From NCBI GenBank assembly GCA_948470475.1, contig OX419341.1, positions 25,809,278-25,873,277 on the forward strand: a stretch of DNA of 64,000 nt, in the 5' to 3' direction. Positions 22,901-33,600 of this stretch are shown one piece after another. How positions within the stretch are numbered: position 1 is the stretch's first letter; every line of letters begins with the position of its first letter. This stretch comes from Galaxea fascicularis (lineage: Eukaryota > Cnidaria > Anthozoa > Scleractinia > Euphylliidae). The notes beneath the pieces were generated by a model. It was not told the origin of the DNA. It saw nothing but the letters and a program-made list of their open reading frames with translations, and searched no databases. The position numbers and the translations under genes were made by a program.

Positions 22901-25900
22901 GTGGACAGCCGTTACTTACTTTGGCTGTACTTTTATCTGCTGTCCAATACCAAGTGTCTGAAATAGAAAATCAGATAACCATTACTTCCACTAACGACTT
23001 AAAGTGCACCTAGCCCCACACTTTTTTTTCAACAAAATAAGTATTGGAAATCGCACGACCTCAAGTACAATTCAGGATATATCAATAGGTATGAGTGATT
23101 TTGCAGTGATAATCATCAAAATATGATATCTAAAACAGAGGAACAATTTTACTATGATTGGCCTCAATGATTATTGAATTTTATCAAAAATGAGAATTGC
23201 TTCGAGGGTGAACATAATGCTGGCATTTCAAAGACTGCAAGTCTTAAAAATCGTGTTTAATTTGCACTTTGTGGCAGCTGCTGGGCTCAAATAAAATGTA
23301 CAAAAGCTTGATACCATTGGAACACAGCCCAAATAAGACACCTTTGAAATGCTCTGACTGGTTATTTTGAACAATTCAAATGACAAACTCCAAGAGCCAA
23401 ATGCACAATGAAAACACTAATCCTATGTGCACAAAAATGTAAATGATTGCAGATGAACCCAAACGTGAGATGCTGAACATGTCAAAGCCACTGCTTCATT
23501 TTCAGTGAGTGCAAAGTTTACTCCAATGGACAAGAAAGCAAATCGTAAACTTGCAACAAATAGATGCTCAAGGGCAAGCTCCTTGTCATTGCTTGACCCA
23601 CTTCAGAAATGTAGTTAATTTGCGATTCATCCAAATTATAACTTGACTCCGAGGACAAAGAGAACACACGATTTCAGCACAATTTGGACAACTGTTAAGC
23701 TTTTACGCTCCGATATATATGCTTCAATTACTCTAACAAATGCTTGCAAAAACAGAGATTGAATGAGACACAACTGTCAAACATTCCTGGGTTGACGTCA
23801 ACCTCCTCAACCCAGACTCCCTTTTATTTGGTTGTGCAACAAAATAAGATGGACTTTGCCAATGCATAAAACATTGAGGATTCAACCAAATCCAAAAATT
23901 ATTTTGCAGAAATAGTTTGACTGACAAGTAGATTTATTTAGGTGAAAAAACAATTAGGGGTTAGGTGCAGTTTAACAATGTCTGGTTTAAAGAGAAACTA
24001 AAAAAATATCCACAATATAACTGGATTTCCAAACATGTGAACTTGTACAAAAAAAATACAACTATTATTATTATACATTGAACATGCTATCTCTTTTCTG
24101 ATTGGCCAAAAGCATACAGTAAATTTTCGAAATCAGTGCTTGTGACGTCATACCTGCAGATTATATGATAATCATGTCATGTATGAACACGGTGCATGAG
24201 TTTCAAGGATATTCATGTCAAGTTTGGGCACTTTGTGTGGCTTGCCACTGGTGAAGAGGCAAAATAACATCCAGGTTTACTGTCACAACATTTCTTTTCT
24301 TTGTTCAAAGTCTAATAAGACAATTATTAGATTTGGTTTTTGTGATTATCCAGATTAATCATTACCTTAACACTCGCACTCAGTTTTTCTTGCTTTGGAG
24401 TGATGTTATGACTACCGTGGTCACTTGGAACTGCTGATGCACTGAAATAAGATGTAAACAATAAACATCCAATCCTTCCATGCTCTATAAAATGCCTAAA
24501 ACAAAACAGATATTAAGGCTAAATCTTATTACCAGTGTTACATGTACCTCACCTGTGCTTTGGACTTTTGATTTGCTGAACTGCTTGCAGAAAACTAAGA
24601 GTCGCTTGCTACATAAAATAGAAGTGAGAGGAAAATGTTTACTTAAGAGTTTAAGTTTAAGTTAAAGTTAATTTTAAGTTATTTAAGATTGACTTTATAC
24701 AATTTATGACCTTTTTGAGTTAAATATTGTAAAATAATAATATTATTATTGCAGTCACCTAGGACATTCAATGTCAACTGAAAATGTTTTTCTATCATGA
24801 TAATTCTTAGAACAAAGTAAAAATGCTTTCAACGTTTCATATTTCTTCAAAAATCTTGAAAAAAAATGCAGAAATGAACAAATGGGCCTTTGAAAAATAA
24901 TTTATTTGCAACTTATTTGAAAATACTCTTACAGATTTTTTTCTTATTTGGCCTACAAGTTGTGGGACTTCAGTAGTTTATACTCTGAAAGTTTCATTAT
25001 GAAATGTCTGACTGGATTTTGAGATAATTGAGCTTTTTAAAAATGAGCAGCCTTGCATTACCATTGCTATGTTAAAAGCTGTTGCTTGGAAACCAATGAG
25101 AAAATAAATTTTGGTCATGTGTTGAAAAGATGTTGTAGTTTCAAGGAAAGCTTGTCTTCTGTAAGAAATTAATAGTTTCAGAGGGTGCCCTTGACTGTGA
25201 TGACCAAAGGCTTTATGATCAAAACCATACATCTATCAATTCACGAAAAGTTGAAATAACAATGAAAATATCTATGACCACATACATGTAGTGGTGACTT
25301 CTGTCTCCATTTTTTTCCAAAATAAAAGTTTTTTTTTTCGAAGTTTGCTGGCTGTCAATTTGTGTCAGAGAGAATTTAGGATGCAATTAACACCAACATC
25401 TTTAACATTCCTGCCTAAGGATCAGGGATTAAGATAATAGCAAGCAGCTAGGGAAAATACCTGGCTGTGAACTTGATTTTACTGGCTGAAAAAAACGTTC
25501 TACAGCAGGGGTTTCACTGAGTTTTTAAGTAGGCAGCAACGCCTACTAGAGAACATGGCTGGGTCGGCTATACCGAGTGAGAGATACATTTTGTTCCATT
25601 GGAAAGTAGACGGCAACGATTTGGGAAGTAGCCGGCAAAATTTGCCAATTGCCAGGTTCTATTGAAACCTCTACCACAGTCTTAAAATCGGTAATTTAAT
25701 GCATTTTTATAAACCTGCCTGTGAAATGATAATTCCCATCTGTTAAAAATTTTATCTACATCCCCAAAGGACGCTCTCATTGAGGATAAGAAGTTGAGAG
25801 CAGCCAGCAGGATCTACTATTTATTTGAAGATCTCAGTGCTGGTTGAGCTAACAACTGAATCTTCAAAGGTATCACATTCTAACAACTCAGCCAAACAAG

Positions 25901-27890
25901 AATAAATAAGTGGCTAAATAAACTAGTTATCTCTTCTTTAGGTTAGTAACACAATAAATTGCTGAAGCTAAGTTAACAAGCCAAACTACAACTTACATGT
26001 ACAACCTGTCAACATTAACTTCCAAAATTTGATTTTATCAATCCCTGTACAGTGTTCAATTTACATTATTAACTCTGTTGATAAAAACAAACTTTTGTGT
26101 ACAACTCCCACACTGAGGCAGCACCACAGTTTCTTTAGAAACTACCCCCTTTATTACTTACTTCAGACTGGGAGGGACTGCCTGATTCTGAATCACTGTT
26201 CCCTCCTTGAGAGTGATTATTCCCAGAGGAGGAACTTCCCTGACCTGCATTCCCACCAGAGGAGCTATGACAAAAAAGTCACTATAAGGAGATCATGTGA
26301 CAAAACAAAAGATGGTCTACATAGGAAGCTACTCAGAGAGGTTCAGCAAAACACTATCACTTTCACTTTTGTACTGGAAGCAAACCACACCTTGTTATAT
26401 CACTGGATGACACACACTTGATAGGGACGTACAAACATACTGGCATGAAAATGTGCAGACCCAAATGGATCCCCCCTCATGAACCTCCTTCCCAAGGGAA
26501 GTTTAATGTAAAAGACTAGCAGGATGGGGTCTCAAGAGGAGCTTTTGTATGGTAGGTATGACAATGAAATTAATATTGGAATTTCAAGGGGACTGGAATG
26601 ATGCCAAAAAAACTTTCATGGGAGGGGTGAGACAATTGCGTAGTCTATTTCTTAGCACGTAATGTAAAATAATTTATGCCACCCAACAACTGACTAGAGC
26701 AAGTAGACACTGATACTATTAAATACAGTGTTTTCATGAAGACACTGAACTACATCCAAAATAATCGATCACATCACTTCTCATACACCAAGCCTCCATC
26801 ATCTCTTATCATTGCCATGACCTTGGTCTAGATGTAGCCTAGGTATTTCTTCATAATTAGGACATACTGGCTGCATTTGGTTGTACGTTGGTATGACCAG
26901 CATAACATATAATGTCCAACGATAAAAGATGCAATTTTACAAAATGTTTTTATCAACAATATAAATTCCACTTTAAGTTAAAGTGTAATACTAAATAAAC
27001 TTGCCCATTTGTTGAGAGGATGCCTATTAAATAAACATTATGTCTGTATTTCTGACAAAAAAACTTGTTCATTATCATTGGAGAAGGCACTGTAGCGATT
27101 AACCATGTGTAGTAATAATTTACTAGTCAAGATCGACATTTTGGCACGAAATGAACACAGGTTGTAATTCTTGTGGTGACTTCCTACCAGCTACGCAGAT
27201 ACGTCCTCTTTCTTGAGTTAATTGAGCTATTGGAAATATTCACGATTTCTCGACTTAGGAAGGCAGGTCTCCGATATATGGTTGAAGTAATACATGGTAA
27301 AAAAAAATATTATATAACTTATACTTTAGGAAGTCTGCATAGCAATGAAGATAGTTACTTCACACAATCATTCGTGATCGAGGAAATACCAGCTTAAGAC
27401 TTAATTACTGTGCATCCAATCATATTTAACAAAACATAAACATTCGTACGTAGTTTGGGTCCAACAGGTTTAATTCAACCAAATAAAAGGAACAAAAGGC
27501 TATCGCAAATTGTCCAAGGCCCATGAATGTTGATAGTTTACAGCCATGGACTACGTAACGATTCGATATTTCTTTCCAGACCCAAAATGGCGTTCGTCTA
27601 AGCTAATAAACTTACCCTTGATTTGGAGGAGACGGGGGAGCCTGACTCGATTCCTCCGTCACCTCGTAATAATCGTACAAAAACCCAAGACTGGACGCCA
27701 TATTCAAGTCCTCTCCGTTCACGAGTAACGACGACGTTATAGGAGAATCCATCTGTGAAACGTACGCTTTCCAAGTACGGTCATCGCGTACATCGCGCCC
27801 CCCATCACTAGATGGTGACCCAACCGTCTTCGCGCTACTTCCCGACGTTATAACAATCGGGTTTGCCTCGCTAGTCACTTTTCCTGCCAT
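12445..27890 (-). CDS. GRHL (grh): Grainyhead-like transcription factor, complete, 20 coding exons
   Basis: Grainyhead factors bind DNA as dimers and direct epithelial differentiation and barrier genes. Exons in transcript order: 27616-27890, 26158-26264, 24553-24580, 24366-24441, 22920-22957, 21884-22007, 20775-20842, 20608-20684, 20075-20148, 19527-19638, 18241-18389, 17446-17550, 17098-17185, 16881-17002, 16614-16666, 16014-16062, 15476-15545, 14809-14897, 13270-13334, 12445-12562. They join in phase to about 628 residues. The N-terminal activation region (about 39-77: TWKAYVS...[10 protein letters not shown]) is the GRHL hallmark and separates it from TFCP2/UBP1. The CP2 DNA-binding domain spans about 235-440 and includes [55 protein letters not shown] and [14 protein letters not shown] Ser/Thr/Pro linker follows, then the C-terminal ubiquitin-like dimerisation domain (about 516-628, ending FELTLQY). 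The ATG context is AATATGG. An acceptor (TTGTATAG) at 27916 suggests a 5' UTR intron. The exon 2/3/4 joins are ambiguous (see finding). Confidence 0.95.
12666..12829. repeat. MITE, AGGGCTGTCA family, copy 1
   Basis: About 164 bp with ends AGGGCTGCCA and TGACAGACCT, and an interior containing TTGAGGTATATCC, ATATAAAACCAGC and TATATCCCCACCT. Two more copies are at 17656-17805 and 32783-32946. Confidence 0.75.
13395..13467 (+). tRNA. tRNA-Thr(GGT)-like SINE head, copy 1
   Basis: A full cloverleaf can be drawn: acceptor GGCTTCA/TGAAGCC, D stem GCTC/GAGC, T arm ACGGG-TTCGAAT-CCCGT. The anticodon stem has an A-C mismatch. The anticodon would be GGT, but base 33 is C instead of the universal T. More likely a SINE promoter than a working tRNA. 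Confidence 0.4.
13643..13715 (+). tRNA. tRNA-Thr(GGT)-like SINE head, copy 2
   Basis: Same as copy 1 except that position 33 is T (loop CTGGTAT), as in real tRNAs. It is the only copy of the three with this base. Still embedded in the SINE unit. Confidence 0.45.
13891..13963 (+). tRNA. tRNA-Thr(GGT)-like SINE head, copy 3
   Basis: Position 33 is C, and the T stem has CCTGT in place of CCCGT, giving a G-T pair. Likely decaying. Confidence 0.38.
14924..15101. repeat. MITE, CAGGGGTTTCA family, copy 1
   Basis: Ends CAGGGGTTTCATTA and AAAACCCCTG with a diverged interior. Other copies are at 25506-25673, 50385-50561 and 63542-63718. Confidence 0.6.
16201..16533. repeat. Foldback element in a grainyhead intron
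   Basis: Arms of roughly 60 bp are inverted: TTGCCTAAAATCTCA pairs with TGAGATTTTAGGCCTA, and CAGGCTGGTTATCA pairs with TGATAACCAGTCTG. An inner pair, TTAGCATATGACTTTTCC and GAAAAAGTCATATGCTAA, lies closer to the centre. Confidence 0.7.
17341..17425. repeat. (TGCC)n/(TGTC)n microsatellite
   Basis: A TGCC run, a TGTC run, an interrupted TGTG stretch and TGCC again. On the minus strand it starts about 20 bases inside the intron after the grainyhead exon 12 donor. Confidence 0.85.
17656..17805. repeat. MITE, AGGGCTGTCA family, copy 2
   Basis: The interior matches 12666-12829 and 32783-32946 (TTGAGGTATATCCC, ATATAAAACCAGC, CTTCAAAAATTAGTGA), but both ends are eroded. Confidence 0.65.
19018..19432. 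repeat. TIR element, TTACCGTAAA ends
   Basis: Left end TTACCGTAAACTTCCCTGTATAAGC and right end GCGGCTTATACAAGGACTTTTATGGTAA are imperfect inverted repeats about 415 bp apart. The interior is AT-rich and non-coding. In grainyhead intron 10. Confidence 0.65.
20980..21353. repeat. Non-autonomous element in grainyhead intron 6
   Basis: The two ends are imperfect inverted repeats: GGGGAAGGAAGAGG...CCTGACACAAAGCC against the complement of GTGTCAGACGTTTCTTCCTTCGC. It ends CCTGATACTCAGGCTA, shared with the short foldback at 29565-29619. The CpG-richer interior contrasts with the intron. Confidence 0.45.
22190..22340. other. G-rich intronic patches
   Basis: Runs of 8 G near 22209-22216 and GGGGGAGGGGGGG near 22294-22306 in grainyhead intron 5. 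The open frames here are low complexity. Confidence 0.4.
25506..25673. repeat. MITE, CAGGGGTTTCA family, copy 2
   Basis: Starts CAGGGGTTTCACTGAG and ends ATTGAAACCTCTAC. The interior keeps AAGTAGCCGGCAA. More diverged than the copies at 50 and 63 kb. Confidence 0.5.
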
Positions 27891-29564
27891 ATTAACTGTC
27901 AGTTCAACCCCTTTCCTATACAATGAAAAACATGAGCATATAAAATTAACAGCTAGAACAAATAGCACAAAAACTACGCGCGAATTGCCTGAAACAAAAC
28001 CGCGCTGAAGGAAAACACGCCAATGCAATCAAACCAGCCGTGTAAAGAATAAGTAACTTCCAAGAAAAGAGATTGCTCAGAACACTTGCCTCCTTGCTGT
28101 ATCAGTCATGGCAAAAGGGATGCCAAACGCTAGAAACCTTCCAATCCATCTGATTGCCACCAATTTTTGTCTCCTGACACGCTGTTTTGAGCTGCGCTCT
28201 TCACTTTCTCCGGAGGCCAAAAAACCGATCGTCTAAGAACTAACGATCACGATCATTGTCGGAATCAGTCGATCATTTCTCGTTACCCAAAATAGGAAGT
28301 TATCGTTACAAATTACATAATCCCAAAAAGTCGGTAAGAGATTTCGGAATCGAAGTACCGCGGAATGGGGAAAAAGGTTTATGGAGTTGAGAGTATTGGT
28401 CATGCTACCACTCGCCCGAGGAAAGGAAGACTGCTCGTCGCAAGCTAAAATTTTAAAACTTTTTCTGATCCATAAATCCTATCGCAAAGTTTATCTTTGG
28501 ATGGTGTGCTGTGTTTTTGCTGGATTTTGCCCAAAACAACAATAACCGTGAACAACAACAACAACAACAAAAACTGCAGCAATAAACTAACACAACAATA
28601 AACACGCACAAGGAACTTACTAGTACGACGAAAACCAAACAAGCACGGACCAACAACCCACACAGGCAGTAACTGGTAAAATACAAGTTGAGTCTCAGCC
28701 ACAACTGACTCGTCTGAGCTTCTTGAAACAGGATTATTAAGAAGACATACAAGTCAGACGCAAGAAAATCTGTCAATAATGTATGCATTTCAGTACAATG
28801 CTTAGTAGCGCTCGGGCTTCGCTGCCAGTGCCATCCGCCTCAGTAATTTTACTGTTAAGGAGTAAAGTTCAAGACTTCCGCTCTACGTTGGTAAGTCCTG
28901 CTTTTCAGAAAAGAGGTCCTTTGTCGTGACTTCAGACCCTTTGAGGCATGACGAGAGGGTGGTTCTGTTCCTGAAGATGGAGAAGAACATCTGGATTTTT
29001 ATCCCTAGTATAGGGAACTTAACACGGGTGTTTTCTCTAGCACTTTTAACATTTGTATTATTGCTGTCTTTACTCTTATAGAGACGATTTACTTGAAAAT
29101 TTGTGCAAAACCACATTCCTTGAATACGAAACCTCCACTTCCGGTTTACGTCCGTCGCTCTCAAACCGACACTTCTAAAATTTGAAAAATTGAAAACTGA
29201 AAATAGAAAAGTTAAGACCATTAACAAACTATTTAGTTTTCTATCCAGAGGGGGGGGGGGGGTGGGGATGGGGGGATGCTCCGGATTTAAAGTGACGGGG
29301 AAGATCGAAAGATTTTTTTGGGTTTTAAATTTTCGATTCCGGGATTTTTTGGATGAGAAAATTGGCAAGTATTTCTTTGTGTGGCTTGATTTAGTAGGGA
29401 TTCTTTGGGTATATCTTCAAAACAACCTGAAGATTCCTGGCAGTGCCTTGGCGGTGCTGCCCGCGTATCCCGGCCGTGTAGCTCTGCGAATAAGTACAAC
29501 CCTTTCGGGAAATTTTTAAAGCCCGGAGATTCGGCATGGGACTTCTTTTAAGCCAGGTCCTCAC
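27891..29564. other. Divergent spacer upstream of grainyhead
   Basis: It should hold the grainyhead promoter and 5' UTR. There is a CAA repeat at about 28553-28570, a run of 10 or more G near 29250, and a possible first-exon donor CTA|GTAAGT on the minus strand near 28618. No coding region is supported. Confidence 0.4.
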
Positions 29565-29619
29565 TAGCCTGAGTATCTTTTTGCCTTCCCCACTCTAGAA
29601 ACGCCTGATACTCAGGCTA
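29565..29619. repeat. Short foldback, TAGCCTGAGTATC ends
   Basis: TAGCCTGAGTATC (29565-29577) and its reverse complement (29607-29619) flank CTTCCCCACTCTAGAAACGCC, which is also found at the end of the 20980-21353 element. Probably a solo end or extreme deletion derivative. Confidence 0.55.
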
Positions 29620-29626
29620 CAGTGTA

Positions 29627-29808
29627 GGTTCTCACTTGCGACGCAAGCATAAGCATAAGCATAAGAATATCAAATCTTTGCGTTCTTCTTATGCTTATGC
29701 TTACGCTTATGTCGCTGTTATTTCCAGTGAGGACATGATTGACATAAGCATTAGCATAAGCGTCGTATGGTTGTGCTCATGCTTATGCTTGCGTCGCAAT
29801 TGGGGACC
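29627..29808. repeat. MITE rich in CATAAG/CTTATG repeats
   Basis: Ends GGTTCTCACTTGCGACGCAAGC and GCTTGCGTCGCAATTGGGGACC. The interior consists of AAGCATAAGCATAAG repeats and their complement, which makes long foldbacks. Confidence 0.7.
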
Positions 29809-30242
29809 GGGCTTTAGGCTTAATTTGCAGGGATTTCTGGGGGGTTTTGTTGGAAGCCCTAGGGTTATTTTGGGTTTTGATTTTTGCCCCCATTCGATCA
29901 TCTCCGTCAATTGAAATTCAGAGTACCCCCCCGGGAGGTTTTTGACTAGCTTGTTTGCCACTGAGGTGCTCAAATTGCCGTCATGTTTCCTCCCTCAGTT
30001 TAATTTCCCTTTGTTCAAACTGCGATAGTTGTTTTGTTTGTGCTTTTTGTTTATGTGTTTTGTTCAATGTATTTGCGGATAATTTTTCGTCGATCGCCTG
30101 CCAGTGGTTGAATGCTTGCATTCATGTGAATATTTCTTATTTTTTATTCTCTTCCTGCCGTCAGACATGCGCAAAAGGGAATAGCTTTGGGTCAGTCGAG
30201 AAAGGGAGGTCCTGCGCAGATATAAGGCTAGGCCCTTTGAAA

Positions 30243-30410
30243 TTAGCGGTCACATGGTACAAAAAATACCTTGCTGGAGAGCAAATTGTGCACTGGGACA
30301 TCCAAAACAAAGAAAATTTAAATGAAGTTGCTTTGTTTTGGATGTCACAGGGACTACTTTGCTGTCCAGAAAGGTGTTTTTTGTACCATGTGATCACTAA
30401 CTGCAAACCG
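30243..30410. repeat. Foldback MITE upstream of EXOC1
   Basis: TTAGCGGTCACATGGTACAA pairs with TTGTACCATGTGATCACTAA. Inner arms TGGGACATCCAAAACAAAG and CTTTGTTTTGGATGTCACA continue the pairing. Confidence 0.75.
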
Positions 30411-30663
30411 CCCCACAAAACGAGAAACACATTGTGACAGAACCTTCCTGGAGGAAAGAATGAACGGACCTTCCGGACGGACGGGTGCTCATCGGTGTGA
30501 CTTAATGAATGAAATAGATTCAAGAACGACTCCTCCGCGTCTCTTGTCCTATCTTCTCCTGACACATACTGATGGCGTTGGGTTATCGAAATTATCCAAA
30601 GCAAACAAAAAACGGGAGGGGAAGATGATCGAGAAGGACTGGATACTAGAAGTGGCGGCCAAA

Positions 30664-33600
30664 ATGGCGGCCATCAAGCATAACCTACAGAGGGATCTCT
30701 TTAAACCGAGCGAAGAGCGACTTTATGCTGTTGTAAGCGTGACTAAAGCGGGGAAAAAGAAGAGAGCAAGCTTTTTATGTGTAGCTGGTAAGATTTTAAT
30801 TTGTATTCGATTTATTAGTTCAACAAAACTCGTGTTTTTCCGTATGTTTGCATCCGTAATGTCATGCAAATAATTTATTTGCATGACATTACGGAACTAA
30901 TAAATCGAATACAAATTAAAATATTAAGTTTTGGGAAGCTGTGTTGTCATATCCAGACGGCCCAAACACCGCAGACTAAAACACTGGGAACTTCTGCAAA
31001 GCTGGAATGCGCTAATAAATGGTCGGCTGTTTAGGTTTTGCGTTGTTTAGTCGGTTGTTTATGCAACTTGCACTTTCACAATAACATTATTTCCTCATAA
31101 TAAAAGGAAAAGATTTAAAAACATAGCTGACACTTTTGATTTGGCCCCTTGTATATTCAATTTAATCACGTCCTTTGTTAAAAACCATTTTGATTGTATA
31201 TGCACCACTGTCATAGTAACCCCTGTAAATGCCACAGCATGAATAGAGTTCATTCACAAAAATATTTATGTGTACATAATTATTCAACTGTTATGTTTCT
31301 TAGGCCCTGTCGCGAAGACAGAGTATAATATTAAGAGATGACATAACAATCGATCAAAGTTCCATTAAAGTGTATTCAAGCAACTAAAATGTTTCAAAAC
31401 AACATCGAGTGGTGGCCATGAACATAAACTCAAACCATGACTTTTGTGTTTTTTGCGAGGGCTACCGACAAGCATGACATAAATACAGAAACCGCCAACG
31501 GCATTGGAAATCATCGCAAACAAAAACTATAACAGGACATGAAATGTTCTCAAGTTGTAATGTTCAACGACAGACCCAGTTCAGACGCCTCGCCACTCAT
31601 GTGCCAAACCTGATTGGGTTCGACTTTGGAGCGACATTGGCGTGACAGCTGATTCAGACGGCATACTGTGTGTCAAACCTAATATGTATTATCTTTATAA
31701 ACAAAGAAGGCATTCTACATTTATACATTGTTATAATTTATGTATTTGGTTCGGCACTTGTATCAGTTGCTGCTGTAGTGTTGAATAATGCGGCAGACCT
31801 TGTTGAACTTAACAACATTTCTGCACCAAATTAAAACTGCCGTACCAAACTGATTCAGACGCCACTCTTCTGCCACACTTTATAATTCATCAATTAGGTT
31901 TGGCACATGAGTGGAGCGGCATCTGAAGCGGGCCTTTTTTATGTTATTCTCAGCAGAAGTGTTTGGTTTAACAGTTCTTATTTTGACTTATTTTGAATTA
32001 TTCATTTTTTGGCTGCCTTCTTGTTAGTGACAACTGTGAAGCCAGAAACAGTTTCCATTTATCAAGTGAAAAAGACTGAGAAAGATACGTACAAAAAGAG
32101 AACCAACTGGAGACTGAAGGACCTCAAGCTCATTGATGGCAGAGATGAAACAAATGTAAGTATAGCTCAGTTGATAAGAGCACCACCTATGGGGAGGATC
32201 ACACTCTGCAAGTGTTTTTTCATGACAGAAACTATACCCCAGTATTACTATTAGGGTTAACAATCTTATTCCCATCATCTGTAATAATTTATTTGAAATA
32301 TTGCCACCTGAATGTGAATTATTTTTGGCATTTATGTTTGACACCATTTGTTTAGGAAAATCCAGAATTTCATCTTCATTTTGACAAGACTTATAAATGG
32401 GTGGCAAGCAGCATCCAGGATAAAAATAACTTCATAATTGCACTCTGGAAGGTAAGTGATTCAGGATTGGTACTGTATCTTCAAGATCCCATGCAGGAAG
32501 TAGATCATCAGAATGACCAGAAGATCAGAAAGCTTTGCAAGATGAAGTATTGTAAAAAATATGCAGCAGTCTATGTTAACAATGAAATAACTTTTAACTT
32601 GGCCCTTAATTCTTTCATTTTATCCCTTGAAGTGAGAAGTGTTACTTTTGCAGATGGGTGACTCTGAAAATGCAATCACCTGGATTGGCTTTCACCCACT
32701 TTTAAGACAACTTTTAAAAATTAATTACATTATTTTTGAGTGATGCCTTCAGGGTGTTTTGCTAAAAGCTTGTATATTCACCAGGGCTGTCATTAAGGGC
32801 CAGGGGCTTCGGATTTTCCCCTCATATTTTGAGGTACATGTATATCCTGGCTAGTTTGATATAAAACCAGCACTTCACTACAGCAACTCAAATCCCTGGG
32901 TATTTTCTGTATATCCCCACCTAATTCAAAAATTAGTGACAGCCCTGTATATATTTACTCATTAGATTGCAGTATGGTCAGTTAATTGTTGCTATTAACA
33001 GCAAATATTTAAATACATCTGTTTGATTTGTCTTTCTTTGGACCTCTTGACCTATCTCTCTTGTTCAGTTGTGTGAAAGGCATCTGACTCAGAGGAAACC
33101 AACTCTGTTACATGTCAGTGTGATTGAAGGTAAATAACAATATATAACAGTTTGCCTAAGGTCTTACTAATGCCACTGCAGTTAATAATTAAGCCCCTGA
33201 TGCTAGAGATTCTCATAATCTGGTACAGGGTTGGTACAGACAGTGTGAGAGCACTTGCCTTCCACCAGTGTGTCCCGAGTTCGATTTCCAGACTCGACAT
33301 CATATGTGGGATGAGTCTGTTGGTTCTCTAGTCTGCTCTGAGAAGTTTTTCTCTGGGTACTACAGTTTTCCCCACGCTATAAAAACCAACATTTGATTTG
33401 ATTTGAGAATTGTAAAGAATTTAGAATATTGTAACAATTTAGAAATGTAAGGCACATTTGAAAACTTACGTTAAATTTGTGCAACATATTAAATAAACAA
33501 TAATTTATTATTTATTATTATTATACCGTACTGTACCGCTACAGTCTTGGAATGTCTAGCACCCCAAATTAGATGACATTTCATCAGATATGATTGGTTT

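Noticed and set aside
28445..28788. Hydrophobic Val/Leu/Cys-rich minus-strand frames
   Set aside because: They arise from a CAA repeat read in antisense frames in the grainyhead upstream region; likely 5' UTR or promoter.
30460..30663. Longer EXOC1 N terminus from the upstream open frame
   Set aside because: The sequence upstream of the 30664 ATG has no similarity to Sec3; an ATG at 30625 remains possible but adds residues absent from the family start.
32156..32225. tRNA-like TATAGCTCAGTTGATAAGAGC after EXOC1 exon 2
   Set aside because: A-box-like only; no B box or cloverleaf follows. At most a decayed SINE fragment.
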